Translations under genes and position numbers: made by a program | Shown: positions 34,752 to 43,007 of the stretch, in pieces | Layout: each line of letters starts with the position of its first letter | Position numbering within the stretch: the stretch's first letter is position 1 | NCBI RefSeq assembly: GCF_025725665.1 | Contig: NZ_CP107009.1 | Span: 4,278,001-4,342,000 of the forward strand | Length of the DNA: 64,000 nucleotides | From: Halomonas sp. LR3S48 | GTDB taxonomy: Bacteria; Pseudomonadota; Gammaproteobacteria; Pseudomonadales; Halomonadaceae | Direction: 5' to 3' | The notes under the pieces: generated by a model | Seen by the model: the letters and a program-made list of their open reading frames with translations, nothing else | Told to the model about the DNA's origin: nothing | Databases searched by the model: none

Positions 34752-35111
34752 TCATCGCGGCGCCAGCCCCAGCCGGCGCTGCAGTTCGGCCAGCAGCGGG
34801 TCGAGCAAGTGTGGCGGCAGCGGCCTGCCTCCCCGGGTCGCCGTCAGCGAGGCCCGGGCGCCTTGGCCTTCGGAGGTCACCTCGGCCCGCACTCGGTAGC
34901 CCGGCCAGCGAGCGAGTACCGCCTCGACGCGCCCCAGATCGGCATCGGCATGGCGAATCACGTAACCCTCTTCCATCAGCAGGCCGATGACTTCCTGCAG
35001 GGTCGCCTCGGGTGCCGCCGCGAGCGCCAGTTCGCGTGGCTCCGGTGGCTGCATGGTGGTGGCACAGCCCGACAGCACGACGAGCAACAACGCAATGGCA
35101 AGACCACGCAT
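34752..35111 (-). CDS. Lipoprotein of unknown function
   Basis: The 119-residue product has a type II signal (MRGLAIALLLVVLSGC, lipobox LSGC) and a compact alpha/beta mature domain (LQEVIGLLMEEGYVIRHADADLGRVEAV), suggestive of a small envelope domain but not recognised. Its ATG shares one base with the stop of the upstream lipoprotein gene (TGATG), and it lies 33 bp before the DUF1007 gene, so all four probably form one operon. Confidence 0.7.
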   Translation of the reverse strand: MRGLAIALLLVVLSGCATTMQPPEPRELALAAAPEATLQEVIGLLMEEGYVIRHADADLGRVEAVLARWPGYRVRAEVTSEGQGARASLTATRGGRPLPPHLLDPLLAELQRRLGLAPR

Positions 35112-35662
35112 CAGGGCTCCTCCCTCACCGGGGCGGCCTGCATGGCCTGACGCAGCGAACCGCAGAAGGCGGCATCGCTGCCACTTCGCGTTTCACGCAG
35201 CTCGCCCCGCCAGTCGATCACCTGGATGTCGCGGCTGGCTCGCACCCAGCCTTCATCGGCGACGACCGAGACGCGTTCGAGCTGAGTGGCATCCTGTGTG
35301 ATGCTGCCGCCGGCACCGCCGAAGCCAATCATCACGCCGGTAGATACGCCACGGCCGCCGCCCAGGCCAAAGCCGCCGAAGAAGCCGGTCCGCTCCCAGC
35401 TATCGTAGCGATCGCCATAGCCCGGAATGGTCCGGGTGCGCTCGGCGCTGATCACCCCCAGTTCCAGTTCGGTATCACGCACGACGAAATCGTCCGCTTC
35501 CAGCGCATCGAGGGCACGACGTACCCACTCGCGGGACTCGATGCCCTCGGTCTCCCAGCGGCACTCAGCTGCGGGTCGCGGCTCTGCCGATGGCAGAGTC
35601 GACGGGGTCGTCTGGCAGCCGACCAGCAAGGCCAGGCCGGGCAACATCCACCACAGGCGCAT
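35111..35662 (-). CDS. Lipoprotein with glycine-rich segment
   Basis: The 183-residue product has a lipobox LLVGC near residue 16. A domain containing WVRRALDALEADDFVVRDTELELGVISAERTR follows, then a glycine-rich stretch (FFGGFGLGGGRGVSTG) near residues 95-110, and a C-terminal domain. No named family recognised. GGAG lies 7 bp before the ATG at 35662; upstream frame extension is spurious. It is the first gene of the lipoprotein-lipoprotein-DUF1007-NicO unit. Confidence 0.7.
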   Translation of the reverse strand: MRLWWMLPGLALLVGCQTTPSTLPSAEPRPAAECRWETEGIESREWVRRALDALEADDFVVRDTELELGVISAERTRTIPGYGDRYDSWERTGFFGGFGLGGGRGVSTGVMIGFGGAGGSITQDATQLERVSVVADEGWVRASRDIQVIDWRGELRETRSGSDAAFCGSLRQAMQAAPVREEP

Positions 35663-35937
35663 GGAGGTTCTCCTGTTCGTCATTGGGACGCAGTCTACGC
35701 CGCCCGGCCCACCGTGCAAGGACGTCACTGACGCCTTGAGAGTCCCGGCAAGCCCAAGGGTTCCCGAGCGGCCGGCATTCGCGCGCGATGCGAGCGCGCA
35801 TCGCCTGGACACCAGCGACCGAGGCCGCCCCCTCATGCACACAGTCTATCGCAACCATGGCCAGATATTGTTTAAGCAACCCTTGCTGGGACCTTAGACT
35901 TGGCTGCAACGCATTCACACGCCAAAGGAGTACGCAC

Positions 35938-36411
35938 ATGAGCGACACCAACGCCATCGGTCTGCATCAAGGCAGCGCCAGCCAGCTCGCAGAGAAGCTC
36001 AACCTTCTGCTGGCGAATTACCAGGTCCTTTACATGAACGTGCGCGGCTACCACTGGAACGTGAAGGGTCCGCAGTTCTTCGAGCTGCATGCCAAGTTCG
36101 AGGAGCTCTACACCGACCTGTTGACCAAGGTCGACGAAGTCGCCGAGCGCATCCTGACCCTGGGGCACCAGCCGGTACACGCCTACAGCGACTACGTCTC
36201 GATGGCACAGATCCGCGAGGACAAGGACGTGCACGACGGCGAAGCCTGCGTGCGCGGCGTGCTCAAGGGCTACCAGACCCTGATCGAACTGCAGCGCGAT
36301 CTGCTCTCCGCGGCCTCGGATGCCGACGACGAGGGCACCGCCGCCCAGGCCGGCGACTACATCCGCGAGCAGGAGAAGACCGTCTGGATGCTCAACGCCT
36401 ACCTGGGCTGA
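35938..36411 (+). CDS. dps: Dps-family ferritin-like DNA-protection protein
   Basis: The 157-residue protein has the Dps ferroxidase signature HWNVKGPQFFELHAKFEELY-TDLLTKVDEVAERI, with the His, Asp and Glu of the inter-subunit iron site (about residues 37-70). Length is standard. It oxidises iron with peroxide and may bind DNA during stress. AAAGGAG lies 7 bp before ATG 35938; the longer upstream frame is discounted. A short dyad AGCAA-CCC-TTGCT at 35875-35887 lies in the promoter region. Confidence 0.93.
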   Translation: MSDTNAIGLHQGSASQLAEKLNLLLANYQVLYMNVRGYHWNVKGPQFFELHAKFEELYTDLLTKVDEVAERILTLGHQPVHAYSDYVSMAQIREDKDVHDGEACVRGVLKGYQTLIELQRDLLSAASDADDEGTAAQAGDYIREQEKTVWMLNAYLG

Positions 36412-36603
36412 GCGCCATCCTGACCGAGCCGGGCGCAGCCCGGCTCCCCGCGCATGCGGACCACACGCCGACACCCCGTTTGACGATTCGCAACATTCCC
36501 ACCCTTGTCTTCGACGCCATCCGCTACAACCCTTGGGTAAGTACAGACGCGACTCGCCCCATGCTGGCGGAGCCAGCGAACATTGATTGCAAGGAGGTAG
36601 CAC

Positions 36604-37167
36604 ATGAGCGAGAAGCTGAGAGGCAAGACCGTCGCCATCCTGGCCACCGATGGCTTCGAGGAGTCGGAACTCACCGAGCCCAAGGCGGCACTCGAGCGCG
36701 AAGGCGCTACGGTACACGTGATCGCGCCGGACAAGGACAGCATCCGCGCCTGGGCGAAAACCGACTGGGGCCCCTCCTATGACGTCGACCGTCACCTGGA
36801 GCAGGCCAATGCCGACGACTACGACGCGCTGGAGCTTCCCGGCGGCCTGTTCAATCCCGACGCCCTGCGCCAGAACCAGCAGGCGCTGGCCTTCACCCGG
36901 CGTTTCTTCGAAGCACACAAGCCGGTCGGCGCGATCTGCCACGGCCCTTGGGTGCTGATCAATGCCGGCGTCGCCAAGGGCCGCCGCATGACCTCCTATC
37001 CCTCGGTAGAACAGGACCTGCGCAACGCCGGAGCCGAGTGGGTCGACCAGGAAGTCGTGGTCGACAGCGGCCTGGTCACCAGCCGCAAGCCCGACGATCT
37101 CGAGGCGTTCTGCAGCAAGCTCGTCGAGGAGATAGCCGAAGGCAAGCACAGCCGGCAACACGCCTGA
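36604..37167 (+). CDS. PfpI/DJ-1 family protein
   Basis: The 187-residue protein has the DJ-1/PfpI core with nucleophilic Cys112 in VGAICHGPWVL and the following His113, plus a Glu in DGFEESEL near residue 20. Such proteins act as proteases, deglycases or chaperones; the bacterial type-1 glutamine-amidotransferase-like subgroup (YhbO/PfpI) is stress related. AAGGAGG lies 5 bp before the ATG. It lies after dps on the same strand and ends in a strong terminator. Confidence 0.9.
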   Translation: MSEKLRGKTVAILATDGFEESELTEPKAALEREGATVHVIAPDKDSIRAWAKTDWGPSYDVDRHLEQANADDYDALELPGGLFNPDALRQNQQALAFTRRFFEAHKPVGAICHGPWVLINAGVAKGRRMTSYPSVEQDLRNAGAEWVDQEVVVDSGLVTSRKPDDLEAFCSKLVEEIAEGKHSRQHA

Positions 37168-37186
37168 TGCGCCGAGCTTTCGTCTC

Positions 37187-37220
37187 CCGCCGCTCGCCCC
37201 AGCGAGCGGCGGTTTCTTCT
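37187..37220 (+). terminator. Intrinsic terminator after the PfpI gene
   Basis: CCGCCGCTCG (37187-37196) pairs perfectly with CGAGCGGCGG (37203-37212) around CCCCAG, followed by TTTCTTCT. It lies 20 bp after the stop. Confidence 0.75.
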
Positions 37221-37251
37221 GGTCGTTCTTGCCAGGAAGTTCTCTGTCGGC

Positions 37252-38730
37252 TCAGGCGCCCTGCTCCGCCGTGTCGCTGGCCAGATCCTCGACCAGCGCC
37301 CGCAACAGTACCCAGAACTCCTCTACCGAACTCAACTCCACCCGCTCGTCGGGCGAATGTGCCCCGCGGATCGAAGGTCCGAACGAGATCATCTCGAGGT
37401 TGGGGTACTTGCCGGCCAGAATCCCGCACTCCAGACCGGCGTGGATCACCTTGACCGCCGGCTCGCTGCCCACATGCCGTCGATGCAGGCGACGGAAACG
37501 TGCCAGCAGCGCGCTGTCGGGCGCGGGCGTCCAGCCGGGATAGGCATTCTCGACCCGGGTCCGCGCGCCGATGAGGTCGAACAGGCCGCGGAAGCGGTCG
37601 GCCATGGCCTCCACCGCGCTGTCGCGCAGCGAGCGTACCAGGGCGCAGAGGTGGAAGCGGCCCGTGTCGAGGCTCACTACGCCAAGGTTGTTGGAGGTTT
37701 CCACCACGCCGGGCACCGAGCTGCTCATGCGCTCCACGCCGTAGGGCGCCACGTTGAGCGCCGCCAGCAGCATGTGGCTGGCATGGGCATTGAGCGCCTG
37801 GGCGGGCGCAGCCTCGAGCGGTGTCATGGTCAGCGTCAGATTCTCCTCGACCCCGGCCAGCTCGCTGCGCAGCTCATGCTCCAGCGCCGCCACGCGGCTC
37901 TGGGCGGCATTGACCTCATCGGCAGGCAACATCAGGGTGGCGAAGGCCTCGCGCGGGATGGCGTTGCGCAGGGTGCCGCCACGATAGCTGACCAGGCGAA
38001 TGTCGTAGGCCTCCAGCGCCCGCAGCACCCGGACCAGCAGACGGTTGGCATTGCCGCGACCGCGATGGATGTCGATGCCGGAGTGGCCCCCCAGCAGGCC
38101 GGTCAGGGAGAGCTGCACGGCAACGTCATCGGAACTCGGCTCTGCCGTGGGCAGTTGGGCCTCCACCACGATGTCGGCACCGCCAGCACAGCCGATGAAT
38201 ACTTCGCCGCGATCTTCCGAATCCAGGTTGAGCAGCACGCGCCCCTCGAGCCAGTTCTCCGCCAACTGCAATGCGCCGCCCATCGAGGTCTCCTCCTCGA
38301 GGGTGAACAGCGCCTCCAGCGGACCGTGGACCAGCGCCTCGTCCTCCAGGAGTGCCAGCGCCGCCGCCACGCCGAGGCCGTTGTCGGCGCCAAGCGTGGT
38401 GTGCCGAGCCCGCAGCCAGCCATTGTCCACGTAGGTCTCGATGGGGTCGCGGGTGAAGTCGTGGGGATGATCGGCGTTGGCCTGGGCCACCATGTCGAGA
38501 TGCCCCTGCAGGATGACGCCCGGAGCGCCCTCCTTTCCCGGCGTGGCCGGCTTGCGAATGCGCAGGTTGCCGAAGCCGTCGCGATCGTGTGCAAGTCCGT
38601 GCCGCTCGGCCCAGCCCTCGAGAATGGCCACCAGCTGGGCTTCGTGTCCCGAGGGCCGCGGCGTGTTGCACAGGGTACGGAAATGACGCCACAGCGGTTG
38701 CGGCGCGAGTTGCTCGAGATGTTCGTTCAT
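37252..38730 (-). CDS. pepD: Aminoacyl-histidine dipeptidase (PepD)
   Basis: The 492-residue M20-family metallopeptidase has metal-ligand segments GHLDMV (His and Asp near residue 77), LGADNGLG (bridging Asp near 116), the catalytic pair TLEEETSMGG near 145, and LNLDSEDRGE. Length and N-terminus (PLWRHFRTLCNTPRPSGHE) match PepD/cytosol non-specific dipeptidase, which hydrolyses Xaa-His and other dipeptides. It is followed on the same strand by no other gene; tmcA lies upstream, 26 bp away. Confidence 0.93.
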   Translation of the reverse strand: MNEHLEQLAPQPLWRHFRTLCNTPRPSGHEAQLVAILEGWAERHGLAHDRDGFGNLRIRKPATPGKEGAPGVILQGHLDMVAQANADHPHDFTRDPIETYVDNGWLRARHTTLGADNGLGVAAALALLEDEALVHGPLEALFTLEEETSMGGALQLAENWLEGRVLLNLDSEDRGEVFIGCAGGADIVVEAQLPTAEPSSDDVAVQLSLTGLLGGHSGIDIHRGRGNANRLLVRVLRALEAYDIRLVSYRGGTLRNAIPREAFATLMLPADEVNAAQSRVAALEHELRSELAGVEENLTLTMTPLEAAPAQALNAHASHMLLAALNVAPYGVERMSSSVPGVVETSNNLGVVSLDTGRFHLCALVRSLRDSAVEAMADRFRGLFDLIGARTRVENAYPGWTPAPDSALLARFRRLHRRHVGSEPAVKVIHAGLECGILAGKYPNLEMISFGPSIRGAHSPDERVELSSVEEFWVLLRALVEDLASDTAEQGA

Positions 38731-38756
38731 GATCCGTCTGCTTGGGGATAACCGGG

Positions 38757-40892
38757 CTACCTTACCGGGCCGCCGGCGCCGGGAAAAGCCCGGTCAAGGC
38801 ATGTGTCGTGGATGCGGGCCACGACGTCGCGCAGACGCTCCATGACCTGGCGGCGCCCCTTGACACCGGACTGGGCGGCGAGCCAGGCCATGTCGCGGCC
38901 CTGGAAGGCCCAGGCGACCAGCCAGGCCAGCTCGCCCTCCCGCCGCCCCGCCGCCGCCGCCCATCGCACCAGCCCCTGCAGGGCCGGGCGTGCCAGGGCC
39001 GGTTCGCGATGGCCATGGGCCACATCGCCAATATCGCGGCGCTCGGCATCGCTCAAGGGTGGGGGCTTCCCCTCGGCCAGCAGCGCCAGCGCCACCTCGG
39101 GGTCGAGGTCGGCAAGCTCGAAGGCCAGCAGGGCGGGCAGGAGCCGTTGGAAGCGCTCGACCAGCGTCTCGGTCAGCGCTTCGCCCTTGGGGCCGAGCGG
39201 GGCGACGACCATGACGGCGTGCTCGCCGGTGGAGGTTTCCCGCGACAGCCCCAGGCGCACCGTACGGAAGCCCAGCGCCTGCCAGAACGCCAGCAGCCCA
39301 GGCTCGGCGCCGAAGCTTGCTCCCAGCAGGTCGAACCCGGCCTCACGGGCGACCTCGCGCTCATGCTCCAGCAGCCGACGGCCCAGCCCCTGGCGCCGAC
39401 ACTGTGGACTCACCGCAATGCGCTGCACGCGGCGTAGACGCGCCATCAGCGCCTCGCGGGAACCGGCATGGGCGGCCAGCGATTGCGCCAGCAGGTGTCC
39501 GGGCAGGCGTCGCTCGCCCCGCGCCACCCGCTCGGCCAATCCGGGTTCGAAGCCACCCTCGTCGGCACACACCGCGACGGCCTGAGTATGGACGCCGTCG
39601 GTCAGGGTCGTGATGCTGAGCCCCGGCTCGTCGAGCAGGCGCTGCAGGTCGGCCGGCGTGGTACGGTAGTGCGCCTGCACCAGCAGGCCGAAGAGCTCGC
39701 GCAGGGCGGCCTCATCGGCAGCAAGCGTCGAGCGTTGCCAGCGCACCGTCTGCAGCGACGTCGCAGCTATGGAGGGAAGTGGGGTCACCGGCTCGGCATC
39801 GAGCAGCAGCAGGTCGTTGACCAGGCGCTCCAGAGGGTCGCCCTCGGCCCAGCGCACCGGCGTTGCAAGGTGAAGTTCGCGCCAGTCGGGTGCCACCCGC
39901 GCGAGCCGCTCGCGAAAACGCAGGGCGAAACCGCGACCGGAACCCTCGTAGCCATGCACGGTGGTGGCAAAGGCGATCCGCGGGAACGCCGTGAGCCACT
40001 GCCCCAGCATGGTGGCGGGAATGGCAGCGGCCTCGTCCACCAGCAGCCAGCTACCCTGGCCGCCAGCCTCGCTGCGCTCGACCCTGGTGCTCAGTTCGTC
40101 GGGAGCAACGAACTCGACCCGTCCGCCCTGCGCGTCGACAAAGCGATTGCCTTCACGCCAGCCCTCGGGACGCAGCGCTTCCAGGCGCTCGAACAGTGCC
40201 GCCACTGCCTGCGGGCGCGGCGCCGTCACCCATATCTCCTCCTGGCCCGCCGCTATCAAGCGCGAGCATGCAATGCCCAGCGCTGCCGTCTTGCCGCGGC
40301 CACGGTCGGCGGTGAGTACCAGCGGCCGACGTCGCCGCAGGCCGACCAGGCGCCTCACGGCATCGGCCTGATCTGGCGTCAGGCAGTCCGGATCAGCGCT
40401 GGCACGACCCGAGCGGGACCGTACGTCGCCAAGCTCGGGCAGCTGGGGAGGCATGCCCGCTGGCCAGCGCACCACACCGGCGGCCTGCGACAGCCGTTGT
40501 CGCAGGCGGTCCATATAGCGGCTCGGCGCGGCATCTTGAGTCGGCATCAGCAGTACCAGCAGGCCACCGGCACGCAGGGTGCCGCTCAGTGCACCGAAGG
40601 CATCCGCATCGAGATCGGCCCCTGGCGAGGCGGCATCGAAGACGACCAGGTCGTGCTCGCTCCCCAGGCGCGTCCTGGCCTTGGCGGGTGGCAGCCAGGC
40701 TCCGTCGCACGGCGCCCCTGGCGGCGTCGGCGACACCCAGCAGGGCGACAGCCATCTTCCCGCCTGCCACAGGGCGATGGCCTGGTCCCGAGCCGGCTCG
40801 GCAGCCGCGACCAACCACACCAGCCCACGCCAGCCGCGCAAGCGCATTTGGTCAGACCAATTTAATATTGCCAGCTCCCCCGATTCGTTCAC
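38757..40892 (-). CDS. tmcA: tRNA(Met) cytidine acetyltransferase
   Basis: The GTG at 40892, 5 bp behind GAGGAG, gives 711 residues, in line with TmcA; the ATG at 40934 lies before this site. The protein has an N-terminal DUF1726 domain, then a helicase-like ATPase module with a Walker A-like DRGRGKTAALG near residue 200 and a Walker B LLVDEAAAIP. A GNAT acetyltransferase domain follows (QRIAVSPQCRRQGLGRRLL). It makes N4-acetylcytidine at the wobble position of elongator tRNA-Met. A perfect TTGGTCAGACCAA palindrome lies inside its first codons (40848-40860). Confidence 0.93.
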   Translation of the reverse strand: MNESGELAILNWSDQMRLRGWRGLVWLVAAAEPARDQAIALWQAGRWLSPCWVSPTPPGAPCDGAWLPPAKARTRLGSEHDLVVFDAASPGADLDADAFGALSGTLRAGGLLVLLMPTQDAAPSRYMDRLRQRLSQAAGVVRWPAGMPPQLPELGDVRSRSGRASADPDCLTPDQADAVRRLVGLRRRRPLVLTADRGRGKTAALGIACSRLIAAGQEEIWVTAPRPQAVAALFERLEALRPEGWREGNRFVDAQGGRVEFVAPDELSTRVERSEAGGQGSWLLVDEAAAIPATMLGQWLTAFPRIAFATTVHGYEGSGRGFALRFRERLARVAPDWRELHLATPVRWAEGDPLERLVNDLLLLDAEPVTPLPSIAATSLQTVRWQRSTLAADEAALRELFGLLVQAHYRTTPADLQRLLDEPGLSITTLTDGVHTQAVAVCADEGGFEPGLAERVARGERRLPGHLLAQSLAAHAGSREALMARLRRVQRIAVSPQCRRQGLGRRLLEHEREVAREAGFDLLGASFGAEPGLLAFWQALGFRTVRLGLSRETSTGEHAVMVVAPLGPKGEALTETLVERFQRLLPALLAFELADLDPEVALALLAEGKPPPLSDAERRDIGDVAHGHREPALARPALQGLVRWAAAAGRREGELAWLVAWAFQGRDMAWLAAQSGVKGRRQVMERLRDVVARIHDTCLDRAFPGAGGPVR
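40848..40860. promoter_or_regulatory. PdhR/LldR-like GntR operator (copy 1)
   Basis: TTGGTCAGACCAA is a perfect palindrome with 6-bp arms. It matches the TNGTNNNACNA operator class of FadR-subfamily GntR regulators and the PdhR box ATTGGTNNNACCAAT. It lies within the first codons of tmcA and 343 bp before the first TRAP operon. Confidence 0.5.
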
Positions 40893-41202
40893 GCGCACTC
40901 CTCTCCGCTTTCCCACCTTCGCCTTTCTTAACAATTGGTAGCATTCAACTCGCCAAAGAAATATATGAGCCTGCTAAATATAAGCAGAAAATCTCTTATT
41001 TTGGCGGCACGTTTTGAGAAAATCGCGACAAGACACACGTTCCGATACAAACTTCCACGCTCTTCACGTTCGCCTCAAGCACCAGCAGTTTTGGTCTTAC
41101 CAATTTTCCACTCTTGCTATGCAACCAGAAGCCATGGCTAATTCGTCGCTGGAATAGGCCTTTCCTAGAACAATACCCGTCACAACAAGTGGAGTCGCGT
41201 CT
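40893..41202. other. Divergent intergenic region tmcA / TRAP operon 1
   Basis: The 310-bp stretch is markedly AT-rich for this genome and holds no convincing gene. It contains a GntR-type operator at 41091-41103 and an inverted repeat CTGCT-N7-AGCAG near 40972-40988. GGAG lies near 41192, just before the dctP start. Confidence 0.6.
41091..41103. promoter_or_regulatory. PdhR/LldR-like GntR operator (copy 2)
   Basis: TTGGTCTTACCAA has perfect 5-bp arms. On the minus strand, with flanks, it reads AATTGGTAAGACCAAAA, nearly identical to the E. coli PdhR box. It lies 100 bp before the TRAP binding-protein start, and its arms match the element at 40848-40860. Confidence 0.6.
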
Positions 41203-42306
41203 ATGCAAGTCTCAACTGGCCTCAAGGTGTCCGCTCGCTTCAAGCTGGCCGGCACGACCGCCGCCGTGATCGTGGCCGGTGCCGCCCTGGCCGGCACCGC
41301 CAACGCTCAGGAGAGCGTTCGCTGGCAGGTCCCCATTGCCTTCCCTTCTCACCTGGTCGGCCTGAGTACACCGGTGGTGCACCTTTCCGAGACGCTTGAG
41401 GCGATATCAGGGGGCAACATCAACCTGCGCTACTACGAGCCGGGCGAGCTGATACCGCCGTTCGAGATTCTCGACGCCGTCTCGGAAGGTCGTTATCCGG
41501 CAGGCTATACCTGGATCGGCTACGACCAGGGCAGCATCCCGGTGCTGCCGTTGCTGTCCGGCCCTCCCTTCGGCATGGAACCGCCCGCCTTCATGGCCTG
41601 GCACTATTTCGGCGACGGCGATACGCTGCTGCAGGAAGTGTACGAGCCTTATGGCGTCAAGGCGCTGCTGTGCGGCGTCATCGGGCCGGAAGCCGCCGGC
41701 TGGTTCGCCGAACCACTGGAGTCGCTGGACCAGATCGATGGCCTGCGCATCCGTTTCGCCGGCATCGGCGGGCGGGTGATGGAAGAACTGGGGGCCTCGG
41801 TCACCATGCTGCCCGGTGGCGAACTCTATCAAGCCATGGAGCGCGGCACGATCGATGCCACCGAGTTCTCCGCCCCGGCCGTCGACCGTATCCTGGGCAT
41901 GCAGGAGATCGTGCAGAACTACGTCATGCCGGGCTGGCACCAGACCTATACCACCTCGCATCTGCTGGTGAACCAGGAGATGTGGAACGATCTCTCCGAC
42001 CTGAGCCGCGCCCAGATCGAGACCGGCTGCCGCTCCGCCACGCTGTTCGGCTTCTCCGAGAGCGAATGGGAAAACCCCCAGGCGCTGGCCGGCTTCGAGG
42101 CCGAGGGCGTAAATGCCCAGACCCTGTCGCCGGAGATACTCGCCGAGCTGGAGACCGTTACCATGCGCGTGCTGGACCAGATGGCCGGTGAGGACGAACT
42201 CTTCAACCGCGTGCTGGAAAGCCAGCGTGAATGGATGGGCGTGCACGGCAACTGGCACTCGAAAGGCTACCTGCCGCGCTCCTACTACGCACCCAGCTCC
42301 AACTGA
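41203..42306 (+). CDS. DctP-type TRAP solute-binding protein 1
   Basis: The 367-residue protein has a long signal peptide (cleavage near ANA-QES). The mature domain contains the carboxylate-contacting helix region IDGLRIRFAGIGGRVMEELGASVTML and PGGELYQAMERGTIDATEFSAPAVD, then NYVMPGWHQ. This latter pattern is of the TakP-like branch that binds 2-oxo or hydroxy acids. It feeds the DctQM permease encoded downstream. GGAG lies about 10 bp before the ATG. A PdhR-like operator sits 100 bp upstream. A stable stem-loop (42323-42356) separates it from dctQ. Confidence 0.9.
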   Translation: MQVSTGLKVSARFKLAGTTAAVIVAGAALAGTANAQESVRWQVPIAFPSHLVGLSTPVVHLSETLEAISGGNINLRYYEPGELIPPFEILDAVSEGRYPAGYTWIGYDQGSIPVLPLLSGPPFGMEPPAFMAWHYFGDGDTLLQEVYEPYGVKALLCGVIGPEAAGWFAEPLESLDQIDGLRIRFAGIGGRVMEELGASVTMLPGGELYQAMERGTIDATEFSAPAVDRILGMQEIVQNYVMPGWHQTYTTSHLLVNQEMWNDLSDLSRAQIETGCRSATLFGFSESEWENPQALAGFEAEGVNAQTLSPEILAELETVTMRVLDQMAGEDELFNRVLESQREWMGVHGNWHSKGYLPRSYYAPSSN

Positions 42307-42322
42307 TCAGCAACGGTAGAGT

Positions 42323-42356
42323 GACGGCCGCCGGAGTCCTGGCTCCGGCGGTCGTC
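42323..42356 (+). other. Stem-loop between TRAP-1 binding protein and DctQ genes
   Basis: GACGGCCGCCGGAG (42323-42336) pairs with CTCCGGCGGTCGTC (42343-42356), allowing one G-U pair, around TCCTGG. It lies 16 bp after the dctP stop. Such elements commonly protect or partially terminate transcripts so that binding protein exceeds permease. Confidence 0.6.
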
Positions 42357-42386
42357 TTCCCGGCTTGCGAAATATGAGGCTGCTCG

Positions 42387-42986
42387 ATGTCAACACCCTG
42401 CCCCGCCCCCTCTTCGAACAACTCCGAGAACTTCCAGCCGGAACTGCCCACGAACCGTATCAGCCACACAGTGGACACGGCCATCGCCGTACTCGGCAAG
42501 GGGCTCTCCTGGCTGTGGCTTGCCACGCTCGTCGTGGTACTCACCAACGTGTTCAGTCGCTTCATTCTGGGACGAGGCTCCATCGCCCTGGAAGAGCTCT
42601 CCTGGCACTTCTTCGGTGCCACCATGATCCTCACCCTGGCCTATGCCGTGGTCACCGACGACCACGTTCGCGTCGACGTGCTGCGTGAGCGCTTCACACT
42701 ACGCTTCCAGGCCTGGGTCGAACTGCTGGGAATCCTGCTGCTGGTACTTCCCGTCCTCTATTTCATGGTCGACGGCCTGGCCGAATACGCCTACCGCTCC
42801 TTCGAACGCGGCGAGCGTTCACAGGCGCCGAGCGGGCTGCCCTATCGCTTCATCATCAAGAGCACGCTGCCCCTGGGCATGGCACTGATCGCCCTCGCCC
42901 TGTCGTCACGGGCGCTGCGCTGCTGCACCTATCTCTTCGACTTTCCCCGGAAGCTGCCGCTGCGCCGCCCGGTGGACTACCGCTAA
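42387..42986 (+). CDS. DctQ-type small TRAP permease subunit 1
   Basis: The 199-residue protein has four transmembrane helices (about residues 42-62, 72-90, 110-130 and 155-175). The DctQ family features LEELSWHFFGATMIL and VTDDHVRVDVL are present, with the conserved H-V-x-V-D motif. It has an unusually long polar N-terminal tail of about 35 residues. GAGG lies 7 bp before the ATG. It bridges the binding protein and the DctM channel. Confidence 0.88.
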   Translation: MSTPCPAPSSNNSENFQPELPTNRISHTVDTAIAVLGKGLSWLWLATLVVVLTNVFSRFILGRGSIALEELSWHFFGATMILTLAYAVVTDDHVRVDVLRERFTLRFQAWVELLGILLLVLPVLYFMVDGLAEYAYRSFERGERSQAPSGLPYRFIIKSTLPLGMALIALALSSRALRCCTYLFDFPRKLPLRRPVDYR

Positions 42987-43007
42987 CGTGCCTGAGCGAG
43001 GATCGTC

